Source: Verrucomicrobiota bacterium
Lineage (GTDB): Bacteria > Verrucomicrobiota > Verrucomicrobiia > Limisphaerales > SIBE01
Direction of reading: 5' to 3'
DNA: 44,414 bases
NCBI GenBank assembly: GCA_016209525.1
Contig: JACQWK010000640.1
Coordinates: forward strand, 1 to 44,414
The notes beneath the pieces were generated by a model. That model was not told the origin of the DNA. It ran no database searches and saw only the letters and a list, made by a program, of their open reading frames with translations. Of this stretch, positions 33,208 to 44,406 are shown one piece after another; within the stretch, counting starts at the first letter, position 1; the number at the start of each line of letters is the position of its first letter. The position numbers and the translations under genes were made by a program.

Positions 33208-34023
33208 TTACCCATCAGGATCAAGGTCGCTCAGGCCGCGAACGTGGGCGCAGATGCCTCGCTTGGAGCTGGCCACGAAGTCGATCATCACCCGTGAGAC
33301 GGCGCTCTTAAACTCCGCGGCCGCGGCCTGCAGCGCGGCGCTCAGATGGGTGTCGCTTCGAAACAAAGCGTGGTAAAGCCGCTTCAATTCGATCCGTTCT
33401 TCGCTCGTCAAGCCAGCGCGACGCAACCCCACTGTATTCAGGCCGCAGATACCGTTGTCGCCCCGGGCCACGGTGTAGGGCGGCAAATCTTTGCTCACGG
33501 CCGAGCCTCCTTGCATCAACGCGAGCGTGCCGACTCGGACAAATTGATGCACCAGGCAATTTCCGGAAATGAAGGCTCGGTCGCCGACTTCAACGTGGCC
33601 CGCTAACAGCGCGCCGTTTGCCAGAATCACATGGTTCCCGATTCTCGCGTTGTGACCCACGTGGCTGTGCGCCATGAAGAAATTGCTCGAACCGATGAGC
33701 GTGTCTTCTGACAGTTTGTTCGAGCGATGAACGGTTACGTGTTCCCGAAATGTATTGCCCTCGCCAATCGACAGTCGAGTCGCTTCACCTCGATATTTCA
33801 GATCTTGCGGAGCATCCCCCAGCACACAGCCTGTATGAAAGCGGTTGTTGGCGCCGATGATCGTCTGGCCGGTCAAATGCACATAGGGAGCGAGCCAGCA
33901 GCCAGGCCCAAGGCGGACATATTCGTCAATCACTGCGTAAGGGCCCACGATGACCGACGGATCGAGCTCGGCTTTAGGATGAATGATCGCGGTGGGATGA
34001 ATCACGGACTTTGGAGGTAGCAC
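33208..34023 (-). CDS. lpxA: Acyl-ACP--UDP-N-acetylglucosamine O-acyltransferase
   Basis: 271 residues. LpxA transfers a 3-hydroxyacyl chain to UDP-GlcNAc, the first step of lipid A synthesis, in the cytoplasm. The left-handed beta-helix hexapeptide repeats run from VIHPTAIIHPKAELDPSVIVGP to about residue 190; FMAHSHVGHNARIGN (117-130) holds the catalytic His pair (121/124, matching H122/H125 of the E. coli enzyme), and GLNTVGLRRAGL is the usual start of the C-terminal helical domain. Length is normal. First of the minus-strand housekeeping run in this window; 15 bases from radC. Confidence 0.95.
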   Translation of the reverse strand: MLPPKSVIHPTAIIHPKAELDPSVIVGPYAVIDEYVRLGPGCWLAPYVHLTGQTIIGANNRFHTGCVLGDAPQDLKYRGEATRLSIGEGNTFREHVTVHRSNKLSEDTLIGSSNFFMAHSHVGHNARIGNHVILANGALLAGHVEVGDRAFISGNCLVHQFVRVGTLALMQGGSAVSKDLPPYTVARGDNGICGLNTVGLRRAGLTSEERIELKRLYHALFRSDTHLSAALQAAAAEFKSAVSRVMIDFVASSKRGICAHVRGLSDLDPDG

Positions 34024-34038
34024 GGGCGCAGCGACCGC

Positions 34039-34737
34039 TCAACCGTAAAAGTAGCCCAACTCCCGAAGCGACAAGAAATCGCGAGGCCGCTCCTCAGTCC
34101 GGCTCCCCAAAATGATGTGATCCAGGACTTCAATCTTCAGCAACTGCCCGGCCCGAATCAAATCCCTCGTGACCTTGATGTCCGCCTCCGACGGGGTTGG
34201 GTCGCCACTGGGATGGTTATGCACCAAAACGATCGCCGAAGCATTCGCCGCGATGGCGAGCTTAAACACTTCACGCGGATGCACGAGGATGGTATCGAGC
34301 GTGCCGTGAGAGATTTGGTCAATCCGGATCAGGCGTCGCCGTGTATTGAGGAGGAGGACCTGAAAACACTCCACCGTGTAAGAACGGTTCTGGTCCCGCA
34401 GCAGGCCGGCAATTCGTTCCGGAGAATCCAGGAGCGGCGCCTCGCCCTGGATTTCTTGGGCCATCCGCTGAGCCAAAACGAACGCGCTCTTCAAGGCGAT
34501 GGCCTTGTCGCGCCCGATCCCCCGCGTTTGCTGCAATTCCTCCAAGGATGCGCGGGCCAAGCGCTCCAAGCTCCCGAATCGGCCTAGGAGCTCCTCCGCA
34601 ACAGCTATGGCAGAAACCCCTTTTAACCCCGTCCGCAGAAGAATCGCGATCAAATCCGAATTGCGCAGGGACTCGGCTCCGTGGAGAAGCAGTCTCTCCC
34701 TTGGTCTCTCGCTGTCTGGAAGGTCCTTGATCCGCAT
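34039..34737 (-). CDS. radC: RadC family JAB-domain protein
   Basis: 232 residues. Residues ~1-95 have the helix-hairpin-helix-like region (LLLHGAESLRNSDLIAILLR, LQQTRGIGRDKAIALKSAF). Residues ~105-230 are the JAB1/MPN-like domain with HNHPSGDPTPSEAD (173-186), whose two His and Asp bind zinc, and VEVLDHIILG-like DHIILG. RadC proteins were once thought to act in DNA repair; biochemical function remains unclear. Normal length and start. Confidence 0.94.
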   Translation of the reverse strand: MRIKDLPDSERPRERLLLHGAESLRNSDLIAILLRTGLKGVSAIAVAEELLGRFGSLERLARASLEELQQTRGIGRDKAIALKSAFVLAQRMAQEIQGEAPLLDSPERIAGLLRDQNRSYTVECFQVLLLNTRRRLIRIDQISHGTLDTILVHPREVFKLAIAANASAIVLVHNHPSGDPTPSEADIKVTRDLIRAGQLLKIEVLDHIILGSRTEERPRDFLSLRELGYFYG

Positions 34738-34840
34738 AGGTAAACTCCTTCTTGGACAAGCGGAGTGTGGAGTGCCGCTGAGAATATTTCAAACGAAAAA
34801 GGCGCCGCAATTTCGTTCCCGGTGCATCCCTGATTTGTTC

Positions 34841-35198
34841 GTAGCGGCGGGCGTCTCGCCTGCAGTAGAGCCGGGCATCCTGCCTGGCGGACCTTAGGCA
34901 CCAAACTGAGGCCACCGTGGTATTTCACGCCGCTGCTCCAGGCGGCAAGATGCGCGCCCTCTACGGCACCAGGATGGCCGCCGCTACGACACCGCCAACA
35001 ATTTTTTGTTCAGCGGTGTTCTCAGCCGAGTCAGGCTGGCCAAATGACGAAGGACAAAGCTCGAATGACGAATGAATGTCCTAATGACGAATTCCGAAAA
35101 AGAAATGCCAGCGGCTTCCTCGTGGCCAAGACGCTTGGTCGGCATCCATTCCTCCCAACGGCTTTTCCTGGCCTTCGGACTTCGTCATTCGTCATTTC
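34841..35198. repeat. Repeats filling the 34738-35196 gap
   Basis: At 34841-34890 GGCGGGCGTCTCGCCTGC and GGGCATCCTGCCTGG belong to the family at 28525-28600. At 35043-35075 AATGACGAAGGACAAAGC and CGAATGACGAATGAATG pair with GGACTTCGTCATTCGTCATT (35177-35196). The right arm starts right at the stop codon of hflX. The gap (459 bases) holds no gene. Confidence 0.7.
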
Positions 35199-36525
35199 AA
35201 GACTGCTGCCTCATTGGAGCCGTGTCTGTCCTTCTGCGGCTGGACTCGTCTCTGACCAGGAATGGCTCAAATTCCGAGTGCAAGTAAGGAGGAATCCGCG
35301 CCTTAATCCGCGCACAGGCGCCCTCGTAGCGGCATTCCAGAACCTGTCCAACCGAATGTAATCTCGCGATCGCCGCCGATGCGCCGTGTGGGACCGCCAA
35401 CTCCACGAATTGGCGAGCCGGCCGCAGCAGACTGCTCAGCTCGCTCAGCAGCCCATCCATCCCGGCGCCGGTGGCGGCAGAGATTGACACCGCGTTGGAG
35501 TATTGTTCGACGCGTTTAGCCAGCGCGTCGGCATTGTCAAGGCAGTCGATCTTGTTGAACACCATCAGGGTGGGCTTGCCTTGCGCTCCGATCTCCGCCA
35601 GCACTCCGTTGACGGCGGCAATTCTCTCGTCCGCTTCGGGATGACTTGCATCCACGACATGCAGGAGCAAATCGGCCTGGATAACTTCCTCCAAGGTCGC
35701 TTTGAACGCCTCGACCAAGCGGTGCGGCAGCTTGCGGATGAAACCGACCGTATCGGAAAGGAGGACATTCTGGTTGGTCGGCAGGCGCAGACGGCGTGTC
35801 GTCGGATCCAACGTCGCGAACAGTTTGTCCTCCACCACGACCGACGCCTTCGTAAGCCGATTCAACAGCGTCGATTTGCCGGCATTCGTGTAACCGACGA
35901 TCGAGGCCAGCGGCCAAAGGCTGCGTTTCCGCCCCTGGCGTTGAGTATCCCGTTGGCGCCGGACTGCCTGCAACGCGTCACAGATCGTGTCGATGCGCTC
36001 TTGGACACGGCGGCGGTCCGTCTCCAACTGAGTTTCGCCCTCCCCGCGCATCCCGATCCCGCCCTTCTGCCGTGAGAGGTGGCTCCAGTACCTTGTTAAT
36101 CGAGGTAGCAAATGCTGCAATTGCGCCAGCTCGACCTGCAGTTTTCCTTCGCGCGTGCGCGCTCGTTGGGCAAAGATGTCAAGGATCAACGCCGTTCGAT
36201 CAAGGATTTTGCACTCGAAGACCCTTTCGAGGTTGCGGCTCTGTGCCGGGGACAACTCGTCGTCAAAAACCACAGTGTCCACATCGCTTCGTCGGCAGAA
36301 TTCGGCGAACTCCTCAGCCTTGCCGGAGCCGATGAAGGTCGAGGCTAATGGAGCTTCCAGCTTTTGTGTGCCCTCACCGACCACCTGGCCACCGGCCGTT
36401 TTGGCAAGTTCGGCAAGCTCGCACAACGAGTCATCCATTTGAAAACGACTCCGGGACTTCAATTCCACACCGATGAGGAAGATTCGTTCGGTTCTTCGTG
36501 TTGCTGTCGAAATGAGTGCTTTCAA
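35197..36525 (-). CDS. hflX: Ribosome-associated GTPase HflX
   Basis: 442 residues. Residues ~10-190 are the HflX N-terminal domain (GEGTQKLEAPLASTFIGSGK, then GGIGMRGEGETQLETDRR at 155-172, the glycine-rich signature). The GTPase domain follows: G1 GYTNAGKST (211-219), G3 DTVGFIRKLP (258-267), G4 NKID (324-327). HflX splits stalled or hibernating 70S ribosomes after stress. The C-terminal ~40 residues are variable and Arg-rich. The stop codon abuts a repeat. The neighbour is miaA, often near hflX in other bacteria (with hfq). Confidence 0.95.
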   Translation of the reverse strand: MKALISTATRRTERIFLIGVELKSRSRFQMDDSLCELAELAKTAGGQVVGEGTQKLEAPLASTFIGSGKAEEFAEFCRRSDVDTVVFDDELSPAQSRNLERVFECKILDRTALILDIFAQRARTREGKLQVELAQLQHLLPRLTRYWSHLSRQKGGIGMRGEGETQLETDRRRVQERIDTICDALQAVRRQRDTQRQGRKRSLWPLASIVGYTNAGKSTLLNRLTKASVVVEDKLFATLDPTTRRLRLPTNQNVLLSDTVGFIRKLPHRLVEAFKATLEEVIQADLLLHVVDASHPEADERIAAVNGVLAEIGAQGKPTLMVFNKIDCLDNADALAKRVEQYSNAVSISAATGAGMDGLLSELSSLLRPARQFVELAVPHGASAAIARLHSVGQVLECRYEGACARIKARIPPYLHSEFEPFLVRDESSRRRTDTAPMRQQS

Positions 36526-36566
36526 CTGTTTTGGAGATTATAGCCGAGGGCCACTCTGACGCAACT

Positions 36567-37568
36567 TCACCGCTGCTGGAGCCATTCGCGCTCAATTCGC
36601 GCTGCGACTGTCTTGCTGCTCTCCCCCGCGCCAACCTTTATCCAATTCAGATTCGTTTGGTTGCGGAACCAAGTCATCTGCCGCCGGGCGAACTGCCAGG
36701 TCCGCTGTTTCACCAAAGCGATCGTCTCGTCGAGGGAGCATTCGCCACGCAAGAAAGCGATCACCTGCCGATACCCAAGCGCTTGGCTGGCAGTTCGATT
36801 CTTGCCGAGGCCGCGTTGCATCAACCGCTCCGTTTCTGCCACCAGGCCGTTGGCGAACATGGCGTCCACTCTCTGTTCCACGCGCCCCCTGAGGTCCTCG
36901 CGCGCGCGATCCAAACCAAAAAAGACCATTCGCGCTTGCGGTGTGTCTGTGCATCCTGGAGTGGAGCCGTCCTTCTTGCGCCATGGGCTTTGCTGCTCGG
37001 AATAGGCTCGGCCGGTCAGTCGGATAACCTCCACGGCTCGGACCACGCGGCGAGGATTCCGACGGTCAATTCGGTCAAACAGGAGAGGATCTTTTTCCTG
37101 CAACTCGGCGAGAAGATCCGATTGCGCCGTTCGTTCGAGCACCGCGCGCAATCCTGGGTCTGAAGCGGGGCTGTCGCCGAGGCCCTCGATCAGGGCCTTG
37201 AAGTAAAGGCCAGTGCCTCCACAAAGGATGGCGATCCGTCCTCGGCGATAAATGGAGCCTAGAATCTCCCGCGCGCACTGGGTCCACGCGGCGACGTGGA
37301 AGGACTCCGCCACATCCGCGACATCGATCATGTGGTGCGGAACCGTGGCGCGCTCCATTGAGGAAGGCTTAGCCGTGCCCAGGTCCATCCCGCGGTAAAC
37401 CTGCATCGAATCCACGCCTAGGATCTCCGCGTCGAGGTGCTGTGCCAAGTTCCACGCCACGGCTGACTTTCCCACAGCAGTCGGCCCCGCCAAAAGGATC
37501 GCCTTCTCGAGGGGAACATTCAAGAGGAGGCCTCGCCTGAAGGGCGCTTCACAGATTCGTGTTTCCAC
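36567..37568 (-). CDS. miaA: tRNA dimethylallyltransferase
   Basis: Up to 333 residues from GTG 37568; TTG 37523 is a second candidate and gives NVPLEKAILLAGPTAVGKSA, with the TTG overlapping the lspA stop (TTGA). MiaA adds a dimethylallyl group to A37 of tRNAs reading UNN codons. Motifs: P-loop GPTAVGKS (28-35), EILGVDSMQVYRGMDLGTAKPS (DSxQ), ILCGGTGLYFKALIEGL, and RRVVRAVEVIRLTG. Residues near the end (RRQMTWFRNQTNLNWI) match the family. Coupled with lspA upstream. Confidence 0.94.
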   Translation of the reverse strand: METRICEAPFRRGLLLNVPLEKAILLAGPTAVGKSAVAWNLAQHLDAEILGVDSMQVYRGMDLGTAKPSSMERATVPHHMIDVADVAESFHVAAWTQCAREILGSIYRRGRIAILCGGTGLYFKALIEGLGDSPASDPGLRAVLERTAQSDLLAELQEKDPLLFDRIDRRNPRRVVRAVEVIRLTGRAYSEQQSPWRKKDGSTPGCTDTPQARMVFFGLDRAREDLRGRVEQRVDAMFANGLVAETERLMQRGLGKNRTASQALGYRQVIAFLRGECSLDETIALVKQRTWQFARRQMTWFRNQTNLNWIKVGAGESSKTVAARIEREWLQQR

Positions 37569-38035
37569 GAAAGGAGGAAGAGCAAAGCGACGCCAATACA
37601 GATGGCACTGTCCGCTATGTTAAACGCAGGGAAACCTATTTCTCCGCCTTCCCGTCGGGTCAGGTAGAAGCGGATGAAATCAATCACATGCCGACGATCT
37701 GCATGAAGTCTGTCAATCAAGTTGCCAATGATCCCGCCAAACAGCAGTCCCAGGGCAACCTGTCCGGCAGCAGTGCCGGAGTCGAAGTGGCTGCGGCCAA
37801 GGAACAGAGCCAACAGAGCTACAACTGAGATTATGGCCAGTATCTCGTTATGCTCGCGAAACAGGCTCCATGCCGCTCCAGTATTGCCCCAATGCACCAA
37901 CTTGAAGAATCCATCGATGATCACGAACTCGCGCATATAGGGCAGCCAGTTCTGAACCCACAGTTTCGTCAGTTGATCTGTGACCACGATGACCGCAGCC
38001 GTGGCAGCTATGCGGGTGTTGGCGTTGAGCGGCAT
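37520..38035 (-). CDS. lspA: Lipoprotein signal peptidase II
   Basis: 171 residues with four membrane segments. LspA cleaves lipoprotein signal peptides before the lipidated Cys. GNLIDRL, HVIDFIRFYL (Asp119) and FNIADSAICIG (Asp142) carry the catalytic aspartates; TDQLTKLWVQ is the usual opening. Slightly less G+C-rich than its neighbours by eye. The stop codon overlaps a possible miaA start, which points to coupled translation. Confidence 0.94.
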   Translation of the reverse strand: MPLNANTRIAATAAVIVVTDQLTKLWVQNWLPYMREFVIIDGFFKLVHWGNTGAAWSLFREHNEILAIISVVALLALFLGRSHFDSGTAAGQVALGLLFGGIIGNLIDRLHADRRHVIDFIRFYLTRREGGEIGFPAFNIADSAICIGVALLFLLSWKHESVKRPSGEASS

Positions 38036-38137
38036 CCTTGAACCTTACCTTACCGCTGTGGTGTACCTTTCGCGCTTGGCGCGCTGTTCGAGTTTATCAG
38101 TTCAGCCTTTTCGCCATGTGGCTTAGAACGCCTCCGG

Positions 38138-39247
38138 TCAGCTCATTCTCATTGGCATGAGCACATAGAGGAACGGCCCGTTCACCTTAAGCACTCCTGG
38201 GCTTAACTCATCGATGAGCTCCAGATAAACTTCGTCCTCTTCTAGCACGCGCAGAGGATCCATCAGATACGCGGGATTAAAGGCGATAGATAGGTCCTTT
38301 CCCTTGTAGTTGATAGCTAAGCTCTCGCGGGCCTCACCGACTTCTGGCGTGTTCGCGGTAATCGAGAGGTTATTCATAGTGAAACCAAGCTTAACTGAGT
38401 TAGACTTCTCGTTGGTCATGATTTCCGCTCGCTTGAGCGCCTGCAAGAGCTCTTCGCGTTGAAGTCCAACTCTCTCGCGCACCTGCGTCGGGATGACCTG
38501 GCGATAGTTAGGATAGTTTCCTTCCACCAGCTTCGTAATCACGACGATGCCAAGCCCACCTTCGCCTCTTAGATTAAAAGAAATCAGATTCTCCCGCAAC
38601 TTGAGCTCCACATTGCCAGCGCTCTGCAGTAAGCGAGTCAGCTCGTTCACGGCTTTCGTTGGCACGATAAACTCCAAGCTCCCCTCGCCTAGCCCTTCCA
38701 CCTCCTCATCCACCAACGCCAACCTCCTCCCATCTGTGGCCACCATAGTAACCTTGGTCTCCTTGACGCTCACAAAGATACCATTCAAAACAAAGCGCGT
38801 CTCATCGGACGATATCGCGTAGCTGGTCTTGCGCAACATGCCTCTCAACTTCTCTTGAGGGATGACGACTACCCGCGCGTCTGTGAACGGTTGGCTCGGA
38901 GGAAACTCTTCCGCAGGCATGCCATTCAGACGGTAGTATGAGGCCCCGCTTTGCAGGGTGCAGGCACCTTTGCCATCAAACTCCATCTCCAAGTCCATGG
39001 CCCCCAACTCTCTTACGATGCCAAATAACCTCTTCACCGGAAGCGTCACAGTACCAGGACGCGCCACCACCGCCTCGACCCAACAAGAAACCGTCACGTC
39101 CAAATCCGTCGCCGTAAGTTCCAGCTTATTATCAGCGGCATTGAGCAAGACATTTGACAGTATCGGCAGCGTGCTCCGGCTGCTGACTACATTTTGGACG
39201 ACTTGAAGTCCGCCGATCATTTGCTCTTTGGTAATGGAAAGTTTCAT
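38138..39247 (-). CDS. dnaN: DNA polymerase III beta sliding clamp
   Basis: 369 residues, normal length. Three clamp domains; typical segments are LPILSNVLLNAADNKLELTA, RGMLRKTSYAISSDETRFVLNG, VATDGRRLALVDEEV and the end LYVLMPMRMS. It rings DNA and tethers polymerase III and other partners. Here it is not beside dnaA, recF or gyrB but in a run with lspA and miaA. Codon choice is noticeably less G+C-rich than in trpD or rho. Confidence 0.97.
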   Translation of the reverse strand: MKLSITKEQMIGGLQVVQNVVSSRSTLPILSNVLLNAADNKLELTATDLDVTVSCWVEAVVARPGTVTLPVKRLFGIVRELGAMDLEMEFDGKGACTLQSGASYYRLNGMPAEEFPPSQPFTDARVVVIPQEKLRGMLRKTSYAISSDETRFVLNGIFVSVKETKVTMVATDGRRLALVDEEVEGLGEGSLEFIVPTKAVNELTRLLQSAGNVELKLRENLISFNLRGEGGLGIVVITKLVEGNYPNYRQVIPTQVRERVGLQREELLQALKRAEIMTNEKSNSVKLGFTMNNLSITANTPEVGEARESLAINYKGKDLSIAFNPAYLMDPLRVLEEDEVYLELIDELSPGVLKVNGPFLYVLMPMRMS

Positions 39248-39516
39248 GTAGAGACTATTACTGAGTGTTCTTTCTGTAGAAGTACACTCTTATTAGGAGT
39301 TGTGAATAAATGAAACATCCCCTGCTGTCAAGGTTAGGCCAAGGAGTTAGGAGGAATGTGGGCTTGGAATATGATCTGAGAGCCGCGAGTGGAATGCCTT
39401 GTTCGGCCGAAGAACGCTGGTTACTCCCCATCTGTTAACAGAAAGCTCAGAGGTTATTTTGAGCTAAATTTAGCATGCGTTGGAGGCGGTGAAGCGCGTC
39501 CTCAGGCAAAGGCTTC
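39248..39516. other. Spacer upstream of dnaN with one DnaA-box match
   Basis: 269 AT-richer bases between dnaN and trpD. TGTGAATAA at 39301-39309 is an exact match to the DnaA box consensus (TTATNCACA) on the minus strand, and TCTGTTAACAGA near 39431 is a palindrome. A single box is weak evidence for an origin; promoter sequences for dnaN are likely here but not assigned. Confidence 0.35.
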
Positions 39517-40560
39517 CTAGACCCTGGAACGGGAGAGTTGCTGGAGCTTGGCTGCGGCAGCGCCTGAACGAATGACGTCAGTGGCGATCTCTAGGCCTTC
39601 TAATATCGATCGGCACCTGCCAACGACAAAGAGGGCCGCACCAGCGTTGAGCAGCGCCGCATGGAGCTTGGGCCCAGTCTCACGACCGCTGAGGATGTCG
39701 CGGATTATCTGAGCATTTGTTTCACGTGTGCCTCCGACTAAATCCACGAGCGAATGCGGTGGCAGATCAAAGGAGTCTGGAATTAGCGAAGAAAGCGAAA
39801 GAGCATGTGCCTGGTAGAACTCCGCGACGGATGTCTCACCAAGCGAGGAAACTTCGTCCAGGAAACCGGTGCCGGCTCGACCACAAACAATCATTCCTCT
39901 CCGCACGCCGAGCGATTGAAGGACTTGTGCTAAGGGCCTACAGAGATCAGGTGCTGGGACGCCGATGAGTTGGGCGGAAGGGGCGACCGGATTCAACAAC
40001 GGGCCTAAGAAGTTGAAGATGGTGCGCTGGCCGGTTGCGGAACAGAGCTTGCGGGCCGCGCCGATATGCTTGAATGCCGGATGATAGTTTGGAGCGAAGA
40101 AAAAGGCGAAGCCGAAATCGCGCAAGGCGGCGGATGCGCGTTCCGGCGTCAGATCGATTGGGATGCCCAATTCTTCAAGGACATCGGCGCTGCCAGATTG
40201 CGAAGTAATGGCTCTGTTGCCGTGTTTGGCGACCGTCACGCCGGCCGCCGCGGCGATCAACGCAACGGTGGTCGATATGTTGAATGTGTTTTGGTGATCG
40301 CCTCCAGTGCCGCACACATCGAGAATCTCGCGCTGCCGTGTCGCATCATCCAGAGGAGGCCGTACCGCTCGGTCGCGAAGCACGCGGGCGAAGCCAGCAA
40401 TCTCTTCTGGCGTTTCGCCCTTGCGCGCTAGGGCGCGGAGGAACTCAGCCTTCGTTTCGACGCATATGTCCTCCCGGATCAACAGGTCGATCGCCAGACG
40501 CGTTTGGCTGTCCGAGAGGCCGACACCCTGCGTGAGTTGCGCGGTGAGGTCAGGCAGCAC
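39517..40560 (-). CDS. trpD: Anthranilate phosphoribosyltransferase
   Basis: 347 residues. TrpD joins anthranilate and PRPP, the second step of tryptophan synthesis. DVCGTGGDHQNTFNIST (residues 81-97) is the PRPP-binding motif, VAKHGNRAITSQSGSADVLE (110-129) holds KHGNR, and NFLGPLLNPVAPSAQLIGV follows. No other trp genes are in the window, so it is unlinked. It lies 11 bases after the rho stop, on the same strand, so it may be cotranscribed with rho. Confidence 0.96.
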   Translation of the reverse strand: MLPDLTAQLTQGVGLSDSQTRLAIDLLIREDICVETKAEFLRALARKGETPEEIAGFARVLRDRAVRPPLDDATRQREILDVCGTGGDHQNTFNISTTVALIAAAAGVTVAKHGNRAITSQSGSADVLEELGIPIDLTPERASAALRDFGFAFFFAPNYHPAFKHIGAARKLCSATGQRTIFNFLGPLLNPVAPSAQLIGVPAPDLCRPLAQVLQSLGVRRGMIVCGRAGTGFLDEVSSLGETSVAEFYQAHALSLSSLIPDSFDLPPHSLVDLVGGTRETNAQIIRDILSGRETGPKLHAALLNAGAALFVVGRCRSILEGLEIATDVIRSGAAAAKLQQLSRSRV

Positions 40561-40571
40561 GTGAAAGCGGA

Positions 40572-42095
<1,524 letters not shown>

Positions 42096-42234
42096 TAGAT
42101 TAATTGGGTTCCAAACGGACAGACCGAGAACGAGACGAGCGTTGGAACGAGCTTCTAAAATCTCAAAAGCAAGATTTTCGATCTTGAGCAGTTAAGGCCC
42201 GGGTTGGTTCCGAGGATTGCCGTAACGGTAATTC

Positions 42235-44406
42235 CTAGTATGGCAAGGGAAATCTTGCGGTCAATTCGCGGACACGTTCGCGCACCTGCCGAGCCACGTC
42301 AAGGTTTTTGATGTCGATCAGGATTTCGCTGATCATGTCGCCGATGGCGGCCATCTCGGGCTCTCTCATCCCGCGTGTGGTCACAGCGGGGGTGCCCAGC
42401 CGGACGCCGCTGGCTTGGAAGGGTGAGCGGGTCTCGAAGGGGATGGTGTTCTTGTTCACGGTGATGCCGGCGGCGTCGAGAGCCGTCTGGCAGTCTTTGC
42501 CGGTCAGCCCTTTCGCGCCCACGTCCACTAACATCAAGTGGTTGTCCGTCCCGCCGCTGACCAAGCGGAAGCCGTTCCGCTGGAGCGCCGCCGCAAGGGC
42601 CTTGGAGTTCGCGAGGATTTGTTCCTGGTACAGCTTGAAGCCGGGCAGGAGGGCTTCCTGCAAACAGACGGCTTTCGCCGCGATCACGTGCATCAGCGGC
42701 CCGCCTTGGATTCCCGGAAAAACCTGCGAGTCGATCTCTCTCGCGTACTTTTCCTTGCACAGGATCAATCCCGCCCGCGGTCCCCGCAACGTCTTGTGTG
42801 TTGTCGTCGTGACAAAATCGGCGTGCTCGGTCGGACTGGGGTGCAGTCCGGCGGCCACCAGCCCGGCGATATGCGCAATGTCCGCCAGCAACAGAGCCCC
42901 GAACTCACGCGCGATGCGGCCCATCCTTTCGAAGTCGATCTGCCGCGGATAGGCGCTTGCGCCCACGGTGATCATTTTCGGGCGGTGCTCGCGGGCCAGC
43001 ATTTCGAGTTGGTCGTAATCGATGCGTTCGTCCTCTCTCCGAACTCCGTAGTGGATGATCTCGAAAAATTTTCCGGAAAAATTCACTCGGTTGCCGTGCG
43101 TCAGATGGCCTCCATGGGTGAGGTCCATGGTCAGCATCTTGTCCCCCGGTTTCAGGAAAGCAAAATAGACCGCCATGTTCGCGCTGCTGCCCGAATGCGG
43201 CTGGACATTCGCATGTTCCGCGCCGAACAAGGCTTTGGCGCGGTCGATGGCCAGTTGCTCGACGGTATCCACGTGTTCGCAACCGCCGTACCATCGCTTG
43301 CGGGGATAACCTTCGGCGTACTTGTTGGTCAACACGGATCCTTGCGCCTCCATGACCGCCGGGCTGGTGAAATTCTCACTCGCGATCAATTCGATATTCT
43401 CTTCCTGGCGCGCCTTTTCGAGAAAGATGGCGTCTGCGATTTCCTGATCCACATGTTTCAATTTGGCGCCGCGGATTCTTGGCAGCATCTCCATCTTCTG
43501 GACCCGGCGTTCGTGGCGTCCGCCTTCAAAGTGCGTGCTCAGGAAGGCATCGAGGATCTTCTTGGCCTCCTCCGGAGGAGTGACTTTCTGGCCGAGGCAA
43601 AGGACGTTGGCGTTGTTGTGCTGCCGAGCCAAGGCTCCCATTTCTTCGGTAAAGACCAGGGCAGCCCGGACGCCGGGAACTTTGTTGGCCGTGATGCTCA
43701 TGCCGACGCCCGTCGAGCAAACCAGAATGCCGAGGTCGCTCTGTGAGTTCGCGACGTTTTGCGCCACGGCGTGGGCAAAATCCGGATAGTCGGCCGATTC
43801 CGCCGAGTGCGTGCCGAGGTCCACGACCTCGAGCCCCCTCTTTCGCAGGTGGTCCTTGAGCGTCTCCTTGAGGGAAAAGCCCGCGTGATCGGAGCCGATG
43901 CAGAACTTGACAGTTTGCACGGCCTCGCTGGCCGTGGCTGGGATCTGAGAGGTTTGTTCCATGAATTTCAGCATTGAAGCAATCCCTTGCTCGATTTGAT
44001 CGCGGCAACTGAGGTACACTTCGTACGAATTGCCGATCGGGTCCGAAATGTCCTTCTCAAAGGTGTCGAGCGTTTCATCAAATTCGCGGAGCAAGAACGT
44101 TTTGTCGGCGGCCTGGGGATAGAGCATGTTCACGGCATCGACGTGGCCGTGGGTCATGCCGAAGATGTAATCTGCCTGATGCACCAATTCCGCCGTCAGT
44201 GGCCGGCTGCGCAGTCGCGAGATGTCCACCCCCAGTTCTTTGAGCGCCCGGACCGCGTGCGGACTGGGCGGCTGACCTTCGACCGCGCCGACACCCGCCG
44301 ACATGACATGGTACTCCCCGCGGCCCTTTACAGCATGAGCAAAGAGTCCCTCCGCCATGGGACTGCGACAGACATTCCCGGTACAAACGAACAGAATGGT
44401 CTTCAT
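42235..44406 (-). CDS. glyA: Fusion of low-Mr protein tyrosine phosphatase, RpiB and serine hydroxymethyltransferase
   Basis: 723 residues in one frame. Residues 1-150: low-molecular-weight phosphatase with CTGNVCRS (Cys8, Arg14; CX5R loop) and the general-acid Asp122 in SDPIG. Residues ~166-300: ribose-5-phosphate isomerase B with [17 protein letters not shown] (171-187), and the catalytic Cys230 in [15 protein letters not shown]. Residues ~306-723: serine hydroxymethyltransferase with [16 protein letters not shown] (338-353), [14 protein letters not shown] and the PLP Lys538 in [12 protein letters not shown]. Each domain has its key residues, so three activities are expected: dephosphorylation, ribulose/ribose-5-P exchange, and serine-glycine/one-carbon exchange. 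Short linkers join the domains. The window ends just beyond the start codon. Confidence 0.95.
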   Translation of the reverse strand: MKTILFVCTGNVCRSPMAEGLFAHAVKGRGEYHVMSAGVGAVEGQPPSPHAVRALKELGVDISRLRSRPLTAELVHQADYIFGMTHGHVDAVNMLYPQAADKTFLLREFDETLDTFEKDISDPIGNSYEVYLSCRDQIEQGIASMLKFMEQTSQIPATASEAVQTVKFCIGSDHAGFSLKETLKDHLRKRGLEVVDLGTHSAESADYPDFAHAVAQNVANSQSDLGILVCSTGVGMSITANKVPGVRAALVFTEEMGALARQHNNANVLCLGQKVTPPEEAKKILDAFLSTHFEGGRHERRVQKMEMLPRIRGAKLKHVDQEIADAIFLEKARQEENIELIASENFTSPAVMEAQGSVLTNKYAEGYPRKRWYGGCEHVDTVEQLAIDRAKALFGAEHANVQPHSGSSANMAVYFAFLKPGDKMLTMDLTHGGHLTHGNRVNFSGKFFEIIHYGVRREDERIDYDQLEMLAREHRPKMITVGASAYPRQIDFERMGRIAREFGALLLADIAHIAGLVAAGLHPSPTEHADFVTTTTHKTLRGPRAGLILCKEKYAREIDSQVFPGIQGGPLMHVIAAKAVCLQEALLPGFKLYQEQILANSKALAAALQRNGFRLVSGGTDNHLMLVDVGAKGLTGKDCQTALDAAGITVNKNTIPFETRSPFQASGVRLGTPAVTTRGMREPEMAAIGDMISEILIDIKNLDVARQVRERVRELTARFPLPY

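Noticed and set aside
36567..38035. Frameshift or gene fusion between lspA and miaA
   Set aside because: Both proteins are full length with intact motifs; the short overlap fits translational coupling.
39248..39516. Chromosome origin upstream of dnaN
   Set aside because: Only one DnaA box is visible, with no box cluster, no AT-rich unwinding region of note and no dnaA, gidA or parA neighbours.
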